Source: an uncultured Oscillospiraceae bacterium
GTDB lineage: Bacteria; Bacillota_A; Clostridia; Oscillospirales; Oscillospiraceae
Direction: 5' to 3'
NCBI GenBank assembly: GCA_910584605.1
Contig: CAJUAW010000114.1
Coordinates: forward strand, 1 to 8,947
DNA: 8,947 nucleotides
This document shows positions 6,701 to 8,947 of this stretch, piece by piece (position 1 is the stretch's first letter; each line of letters begins with the position of its first letter). Under the pieces are notes generated by a model, which saw only the letters and a program-made list of their open reading frames with translations, had not been told where the DNA came from and did no database searches. The translations under genes were made by a program, and so were the position numbers.

Positions 6701-8304
6701 CCGGGAAGCTCCTTGTTGACGAAGGTGACGGTGGAGGTTTCGCCGGTGACCACGGTCACAGTCTTGACGCTGTCCGGGTCCAGCTGCCAGCCCTTGATGC
6801 CGGCGATCTCGCGCACCTCGTATGCGCCGGGCTTCAGCTCCGTAAACTCGATAGCGCCGGATTCCTCTGTCTGGCCGGTGTAGGTCCTGCCGGATTCGAT
6901 GTGCTTGATCTGGATGGTTACACCCGGCAGCCTGTCGCCGGTATCGCTGACCTTCTCGATCCGCAGACTGCCGAAGGGCTCATTGTCATAGGTGAGGGTG
7001 GCGGTTTCGCCCGTCTTCACCGTCACGTTCCGGGCGGGCTCATCGCTGAGAAGGTAGTATTTGGGCGGTACACGCTCATAAACCGTGTAATTTCCGGGCT
7101 CCAGATTGGGGACGGAAACCTCGCCGCCCACCGAGGAGAAGGAGCCGATGGTGTCGCCGTTGGGGCCGACAACCTCGAAGATGGCCCCGTCCAGCAGATC
7201 CAGTGTCCCGGCATCCCGCTTGATGATCAGGAGGTCGCCCGGAGGAGTAATCTCAGGCGGAGGATTTTCGGGTGGGGGATTGTCCGGGGGAGGGGGATTC
7301 TTGCTGTAGCTGGCAATCACGTCCACCTTGATAGGGTGCCGGGGATCTGTATCAGCCATATACTTCTGGAGATTGCCGTACTTGTCCGTCTCGGCGCAGG
7401 TGGCGTAGAAGATGGCGTAGTTGTGGCCTATGCCGGAAATCTCCACCTGGACGCTGCCGTCTCCCTCGTCCATGGACTCCTGGGGGATCAGGATGGTGAA
7501 CTGTCCGGCAAAGCCGTTGCCGGTACTTTCCATACAGCTGATCTGGGTACAGTCATTTCCGTCCTTGTCAATGATCCGTGTGCCGGTGGGAACGGAAGAA
7601 GAGTCGGCAAACTGCACATGCAGCCAGCCGCCGTCCACCCAGGTTTCGCTCACCACCTGATAGACCTGCTGCATATACCCTTTGCCGTCAATGGTGACGG
7701 GATAGGGGTTGGGCTGGTCGGGGGTGGCGGTCAGCTTGGGGCTGAGGGGCTTGGTCCAGTACATGCCGGTCTGGTAGATGTCTTTCGCAGCCTTCAGCAC
7801 CCGCTGGGCCGCCGCCTGGTCGGAGCAGGCGGGGTTGACCTTCAGGTCATAGACGCTCCAGTTGGACAGCAGATGGCACCATAACGCCATCTTGGTGGCG
7901 TAGTAGGCTTCGTACTTACTGTTCAGCCCCAGCTTATCCAGCGCCACATGGGGATAGCCGGAGGCCACGATGCCCAGCACCTTGGTATCTGTACATTTCT
8001 GGTTGGCCAGATATTCGATGCCGGTACCAGCGGGGACTGTCTGCGGGACACCCGCCGTGTTGGGGTTAACACAATAGCACGGTATTTCGTTGATATTGCC
8101 ATCCTTATCGGTAAAATTGTAGTATGTATACTTTTGGGAGCGGGCGGCACCGTTGATAGACAGGTAATCAAGAGCAGTACCGTCCGAATAGATGTCGATC
8201 TCGCCCAGGGCCTCCTCCTCGCTGGAAGCCGCCAGGGCTGTGGCCGGGAACATCCCCAACACTGTCAGCAGCGTCAGGAGCAGGGCTAAGAGTTTTCGCT
8301 TCAT
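703..8304 (-). CDS. Giant secreted Cna_B/SpaA-repeat surface protein with thioester-type head and terminal LPKTGY
   Basis: A 2533-residue exported fibrous protein, probably an adhesin. Order of parts: signal peptide 1-25 (MKRK, hydrophobic core, ALA|A); Cys-rich head about 55-330 resembling a TED/TQXA thioester domain (PCYCVN with Cys76 and Cys78; TKMALW at 137-142); proline-rich linker 337-355; 21 Cna_B/SpaA-like repeats of roughly 90 residues (357-2350); a DUF11-like module about 2355-2515; and LPKTGY at 2528-2533. Each repeat starts with a strand ending in Lys, has a Glu in the [YV]xVxE strand, and nearly all end in an aromatic-x-Asn strand. This is the Lys-Glu-Asn set used for intramolecular isopeptide bonds in this family. 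The start at 8304 is set by AGGAGG 6 nt upstream and the signal peptide; a reading from 8400 would bury both. No pilin motif is seen. Oddities are Lys138 in place of the family's thioester Gln, no membrane anchor after LPKTG, and a Gly/Ser insert in repeat 16. The precise ligand is unknown. Confidence 0.92.
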   Translation of the reverse strand: MKRKLLALLLTLLTVLGMFPATALAASSEEEALGEIDIYSDGTALDYLSINGAARSQKYTYYNFTDKDGNINEIPCYCVNPNTAGVPQTVPAGTGIEYLANQKCTDTKVLGIVASGYPHVALDKLGLNSKYEAYYATKMALWCHLLSNWSVYDLKVNPACSDQAAAQRVLKAAKDIYQTGMYWTKPLSPKLTATPDQPNPYPVTIDGKGYMQQVYQVVSETWVDGGWLHVQFADSSSVPTGTRIIDKDGNDCTQISCMESTGNGFAGQFTILIPQESMDEGDGSVQVEISGIGHNYAIFYATCAETDKYGNLQKYMADTDPRHPIKVDVIASYSKNPPPPDNPPPENPPPEITPPGDLLIIKRDAGTLDLLDGAIFEVVGPNGDTIGSFSSVGGEVSVPNLEPGNYTVYERVPPKYYLLSDEPARNVTVKTGETATLTYDNEPFGSLRIEKVSDTGDRLPGVTIQIKHIESGRTYTGQTEESGAIEFTELKPGAYEVREIAGIKGWQLDPDSVKTVTVVTGETSTVTFVNKELPGLRIIKYDSSNKEVLSGVTFEIWRDGESLGSFETGELGEILLTALTPGTYVVQEKFVGDEHIIDSTPQQVELRAGDGIKQLVFYNDKKPGMKLVKVDASDPSRVIPNAKFEIKSVDGSFGPEEYITDEHGEIDLSKLPPGAYVVTEISCPGYIIDEAQRIIQLDGNETARFVFTNHIKPSLRLIKKSSDGSPLGGVHFRIAKIEDGTRYLDRITNDQGEILISDLEPGVYSVRETATTSNHIIDIREYHVELFPGKTSEITIENQKRPNLIVYKHDADTGEPIPNTVFTVRAADGHSVDEIKTDANGRAELKNLLPGVYEVSEKSVPAPWLQDAPAQMVTLYPNRDHTLYFKNHKKPTLTVNKVDSVTGSPIKGAKFEVWYGSNNTTTGELNSLGTYFSDANGQFILDLLRDGWYKVTELEPAAGFTIKEPATQEFYIKGGESKTITFENVPLNAIAVEKYDSVTGEALPGCTFQLRYLAGASGTGGNVIGTKVTGKNGTALWTGLKPGTYILEEVDPADGYSIIQSSETILLADNGEQSVVTVRFTNAPDGMLLIRKVCSVNPSVTLQNAEFKIIYADGTVIGDSNGIFRTDENGEIRITGLKPGKSVVVTETQAPAGFILDTQSQTVQVKEGKTVSLTFKNQPKGAIIVQKRDSDTNAPLPGAEFRITTAAGCEVGLDGVIGTSTLTSNGIFTTDAQGEIRITNLAPGAYVLTEIKAPAGYVMDSPSTNVVIGANGDTQTVIVTNTKKGGLIIEKYDSVTRQPLVGAQFKVTTASGELVPDNEGLTSSNGLYTTDRNGQIVLSKLLPGTYVVAEEKAPDNYRKDPTPQTVVVNAGDTQTLRFYDDPLCTLTILKRDAVTKKPLAGAAFTVRDSEGKAVGPNNGSYVTGSDGTATVTGLEPNATIVVSESKAPTGYILDQTPKNIVVRSGAANSLTFDNEPATTLIIQKFIEGTENEPLSGVAFKVTDGSGAAVGPDDGTYYTDKAGEIVLSGLEPGTTVKAREIKTVEGFVLDGTPQDILIKGGEVQRLTFWNKRDNSLTILKQSTDKTPLTGAIFHVTDEDGAAIGTNNGRYTSDRNGLITITGLQPGQILIVTEEKAPNGYVRDMTPKTIKIKQGVANSLIFENARAGSLVINKRSSVDKKTPLEGVTFKITTTSGEFLPDENGKISSNGLYYTDENGQIILNGIVGTLVITEQQTIDGYTIHEANRTQTVEVKPDDTQTLYFYNDPLCSLTITKVDSVTGKPVPNTEFTVKYSNGVLIGKYTTGKDGTVTVTGLQPGSTVVVTETKVPNGYVLNPTPQIIVVNNGTGNSLTSGSGSTGSGSGTGGNGGNNLDFENDPTTTLTIQKFVDGTENQPLKGVEFLVTDGTGAVVGPNNGYYTTDKDGRITIPNLEPGTTITARETKTLDGYILNPTPQTITIKTGEGQTMTFWNKKAGGLIVNKVDALTKKPLAGVKFKITYADGRNVDMDGGKISSNGLYTTDALGQIKILGITGTVIVEEIETLPGYTIDPNTRSQTVVVNANDTQTLTFINASVGGLELIKVSSSDKSRRITGVTFEIRKMDGALVNTVTTGDNGRVHVPLDAGDYYAVEIEAADGFKIDSTPHYFTIKDNETTTLTVTNAPFSGIIIHKVNSVTGEGIYDVKFLLYDQNKNPIGEYSTDNEGYIYIDDLTVQGKGKLFIRELEAAPGYELDKEYKTIYVQPGKTVEIEWKNVPITGQFQVYKYAAEYNEVTGTPAGAPLKGAVYEISEVRSGKVVDYITTDARGVAASKPLPLGRYKIVEVTAPPYWKLSGTAFDETLEYSGQIIKVSDYDKPSNLGVTITKRGNAEVLAGSQMRYDFTVANTSNVPLENFFWHDRIPTDAATAMLLTTGTYSARLNYRILYKTSSGGDYQVLASNLASTSSYAFNLNAIPTQAGEKVTEIYFDFGKVPVGFQSTTSPTLSVVVSGNIANGYQLINRADAGGKYQGTWQTAQGYWVTIVRKLNTSTPKLPKTGY
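706..723 (-). other. LPKTG sorting motif at the extreme C-terminus
   Basis: Residues 2528-2533 are LPKTGY followed directly by TAA (703-705). LPKTG matches the class A sortase consensus LPXTG. The usual hydrophobic stretch and Arg/Lys tail are absent, and only one residue follows the Gly. Confidence 0.8.
760..1242 (-). other. C-terminal DUF11-like beta-sandwich module of the surface protein
   Basis: Residues about 2355-2515, beginning GVTITKRGNAEV, differ from the repeats. They have the shape of DUF11/conserved-repeat modules: TVANTSNVPLENFFWHD is followed by alternating strands and ends in YWVTIVRK just before LPKTGY. It probably places the chain at the cell surface. The family assignment is from memory of the motif pattern only. 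Confidence 0.55.
1255..7236 (-). repeat. Array of 21 Cna_B/SpaA-like protein repeats (stalk)
   Basis: Repeats begin at residues 357, 446, 535, 624, 714, 803, 892, 989, 1087, 1182, 1286, 1385, 1479, 1574, 1667, 1768, 1879, 1974, 2074, 2163 and 2255. The consensus is a first strand LxIxK, then T..PL.GA.F.V, T[DG]..G.I, L.PG.Y.V.E..AP.GY, TPQTV.V..G.., and a final TL.F.N. The Lys, Glu and terminal Asn are kept in nearly every copy. Exceptions are repeat 11, which ends FYDD (Asp1380), and repeat 21, which has no obvious terminal Asn. Copies are divergent at DNA level, so this is an old array rather than a recent tandem expansion. Repeats 11-18 form a higher-order pattern described in the findings. 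Repeat boundaries are approximate to a few residues. Confidence 0.88.
2701..2760 (-). other. Gly/Ser-rich linker inserted within repeat 16
   Basis: Residues 1849-1868 are almost entirely Gly, Ser, Thr and Asn. They interrupt repeat 16 between NSLT and the terminal DFEN strand. In the sister repeats 12 and 14 those two segments are contiguous (NSLTFDN, NSLIFEN), so this is an insertion inside a domain, not an inter-domain linker. Confidence 0.85.
7240..7296 (-). other. Proline-rich spacer between head and repeat stalk
   Basis: Residues 337-355 consist of PPPP, PPP, PPP and PP runs separated by Asp, Asn, Glu and Thr. This gives a stiff, extended, acidic spacer separating the head from the first repeat, as is common in Gram-positive wall proteins. 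Confidence 0.85.
7405..8142 (-). other. N-terminal thioester-type (TED/TQXA-like) head domain region
   Basis: Residues about 55-300 of the surface protein. The family places a reactive Cys in a YC motif near the N-terminus and its Gln partner in a TQxA[IL]W motif downstream. Here the YC is present (Tyr77-Cys78; codon 8071-8073) and the second motif is recognisable as YYATKMALW (134-142), but the Gln position is Lys138 (codon 7891-7893, AAG). The region also carries eight Cys in total (76, 78, 104, 143, 160, 252, 257, 303). Assignment to the thioester family rests on these two motifs, their spacing and the head position. Whether any thioester forms is doubtful. Confidence 0.6.
8230..8304 (-). 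other. Sec signal peptide of the giant surface protein
   Basis: Residues 1-25 show a positive N-region (MKRK), a leucine-rich hydrophobic core, and a likely signal peptidase I site after ATALA, with mature residues starting ASSEEE. There is no lipobox Cys and no YSIRK-type motif. Confidence 0.9.
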
Positions 8305-8310
8305 GGTGTT

Positions 8311-8316
8311 CCTCCT
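8311..8316 (-). promoter_or_regulatory. Ribosome binding site of the giant surface-protein gene
   Basis: Minus-strand AGGAGG, 6 nt upstream of the ATG at 8302-8304. It selects this start over an upstream in-frame codon at 8400. Confidence 0.88.
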
Positions 8317-8330
8317 CTGAAATTTTGTAT

Positions 8331-8363
8331 AAGAAAAGCACATATCCCGCATGGGATATGCGC
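8331..8363 (-). terminator. Rho-independent terminator or leader attenuator upstream of the surface-protein gene
   Basis: On the minus strand GCGCATATCCC (8363-8353) pairs over 11 positions (one G-U) with GGGATATGTGC (8348-8338) around the 4-nt loop ATGC, followed immediately by TTTTCTT. This is a textbook intrinsic terminator for transcripts from the upstream partial gene. The gap from the end of the U-tract to the surface-protein ATG is only about 26 nt, including its ribosome binding site. There is little room for a separate downstream promoter, so the hairpin may lie in the leader of the giant gene. Confidence 0.82.
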
Positions 8364-8380
8364 TTTCCGCCAATAGGAGA

Positions 8381-8406
8381 GGCGGTGCGCCTGCTGGCAC
8401 ACCGCC
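8381..8406 (-). other. Second GC-rich hairpin in the intergenic leader
   Basis: Minus-strand GGCGGTGTGC (8406-8397) pairs over 10 positions (one U-G) with GCGCACCGCC (8390-8381) around the loop CAGCAG. No T-run follows. The 3' arm's CCGCC could instead pair with GGCGG at 8371-8367, giving a mutually exclusive fold just before the terminator hairpin. Confidence 0.6.
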
Positions 8407-8425
8407 CGGTATTGTGCGCTGTATT

Positions 8426-8922
8426 TCAGCGCAGATGATATTCCGTCCGAATGAACTTGCCGTTTTTGAATACGTCCCAGACCTCTAGGTAATAATCTCC
8501 GCCGGGACAGGAGTGGAGTACCTCTGGTACAGCCTCTTCCCGCCAGGGCCAGAAGGGGGCGGTTTCCATATCTGCCGGCAGGGTTAGATGGATGTGGACC
8601 CAGGGCGTTCCATCCCCCCGCATCCTCGGGCTGCCGCTCTGCATGATCCACTCGTCCTCTCCCATGGCGTTATAGAGACTGTAGAGCATTCGGCGGGTTT
8701 CGTATAAGTTGCGGATGAAGATGTAATCGCCGGTTTGCTGGGAATAGTGTCGCACTTCCCCTTTTGGCAGCTCCGGCTGGTCGAACTGGCTCCAGTCACA
8801 GGTGGCTTCCGGCAGGGGTCCTACCGGACCGTCCGCGAAGTAACTCTTGTCATACAGGCTTACGTCCGTAATGGTATAATTGGTTCCGTCATCGCAACGA
8901 ATGACATCTCCTTCCTGCGGGA
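8426..8922 (-). CDS. Unrecognised protein, 3' part only (5' end lost at contig end)
   Basis: An open frame of 164 complete codons runs from the adapter junction to TGA at 8426-8428. The 5' end is missing, so export signals cannot be assessed. I do not recognise the family. Visible features are a short beta-type start (EGDVIRCDDGTNYTITDV), a CDW motif, an acidic/proline segment, YIFIRNLYETRRMLYSLYNAMG, which looks like the most conserved stretch, WVHIHLTL, an aromatic FWPWREE, and a C-terminal PGGDYYLEVWDVFKNGKF resembling an Ig-like terminal strand pair. An internal GTG at 8755 is a less likely start, because coding character continues upstream to the contig end without a visible ribosome binding site. 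It shares strand and leader region with the giant surface-protein gene but is separated from it by a terminator. Confidence 0.75.
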
Positions 8923-8947
8923 AGATCGGAAGAGCACACGTCTGAAC
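8923..8947. other. Illumina TruSeq adapter remnant (non-genomic)
   Basis: The last 25 bases begin AGATCGGAAGAGCACACG and end TCTGAAC, matching the start of the standard TruSeq adapter read-through sequence. They are an assembly artefact and should be removed. Read on the minus strand they add eight false codons to the partial gene. Confidence 0.97.

Noticed and set aside
1255..7236. DNA-level tandem repeats or CRISPR-like array
   Set aside because: The periodicity is at protein level with strongly diverged DNA. There are no short identical repeats separated by uniform spacers.
697..7884. Plus-strand reading frame of 2395 codons
   Set aside because: It is the codon-register complement of the adhesin gene. 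Its predicted product has no recognisable domain and only mirrors the repeat periodicity. It is explained by absence of TTA/CTA/TCA in the sense gene.
7983..8304. Lipoprotein signal on the adhesin
   Set aside because: There is no Cys in a lipobox position. The ALA|A site fits signal peptidase I.
8326..8331. TATACA as a -10 promoter element for the adhesin gene
   Set aside because: No plausible -35 lies 16-18 bp upstream, because that region is the terminator stem. It was kept only as a caveat.
8305..8400. Adhesin start at 8400 adding 32 residues
   Set aside because: It would translate through the terminator hairpin and place the signal peptide internally. ATG 8304 has AGGAGG at 6 nt.
8301..8799. 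Overlapping minus-strand frames at 8301-8651 and 8584-8799
   Set aside because: They are out-of-frame shadows of the partial gene, and one crosses the terminator. Neither has a ribosome binding site or recognisable domain.

Overview
The window reads as one end of a contig from a fairly GC-rich, Gram-positive gut-type anaerobe of the Clostridia, possibly an Oscillospiraceae relative. This is inferred from strong AGGAGG-type ribosome binding sites, an LPXTG motif, a very large Cna_B/SpaA-repeat surface protein, and codon use that almost never employs TTA, CTA or TCA. All three genes lie on the minus strand, so the biological order runs from high to low coordinates.

Layout, in transcription order. 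Positions 8947-8923 are not genomic: they match the Illumina TruSeq adapter, so the contig ends in untrimmed adapter. Positions 8922-8426 hold the 3' part of an unrecognised gene whose 5' end is lost. A 120-bp intergenic stretch (8425-8305) contains two tandem hairpins, and the second is a good Rho-independent terminator. It sits only about 27 bp upstream of the next start codon, which suggests either simple termination or attenuation in the leader. Positions 8304-703 encode a 2533-residue secreted protein: signal peptide, Cys-rich thioester-type (TED/TQXA-like) head, proline-rich linker, 21 Cna_B/SpaA-like repeats, a DUF11-like terminal module, and LPKTGY as the very last six residues. After a 64-bp gap with a hairpin but no U-tract, positions 638-36 encode a compact stand-alone HD-GYP protein starting at TTG behind a strong Shine-Dalgarno sequence.

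Working model (inference): the giant protein is a fibrous adhesin whose stalk is stiffened by intramolecular Lys-Asn isopeptide bonds, and the HD-GYP protein may link its expression to cyclic-di-GMP turnover. Four oddities are the main interest. The thioester head has Lys where the family has the bond-forming Gln. The sorting motif has no membrane anchor or charged tail. A Gly/Ser-rich linker is inserted immediately before the last strand of one repeat. The central repeats form a higher-order A-B-C-B-A-B-C-A pattern. No sortase, pilin polymerisation motif, RNA gene, CRISPR array or transposase is visible.
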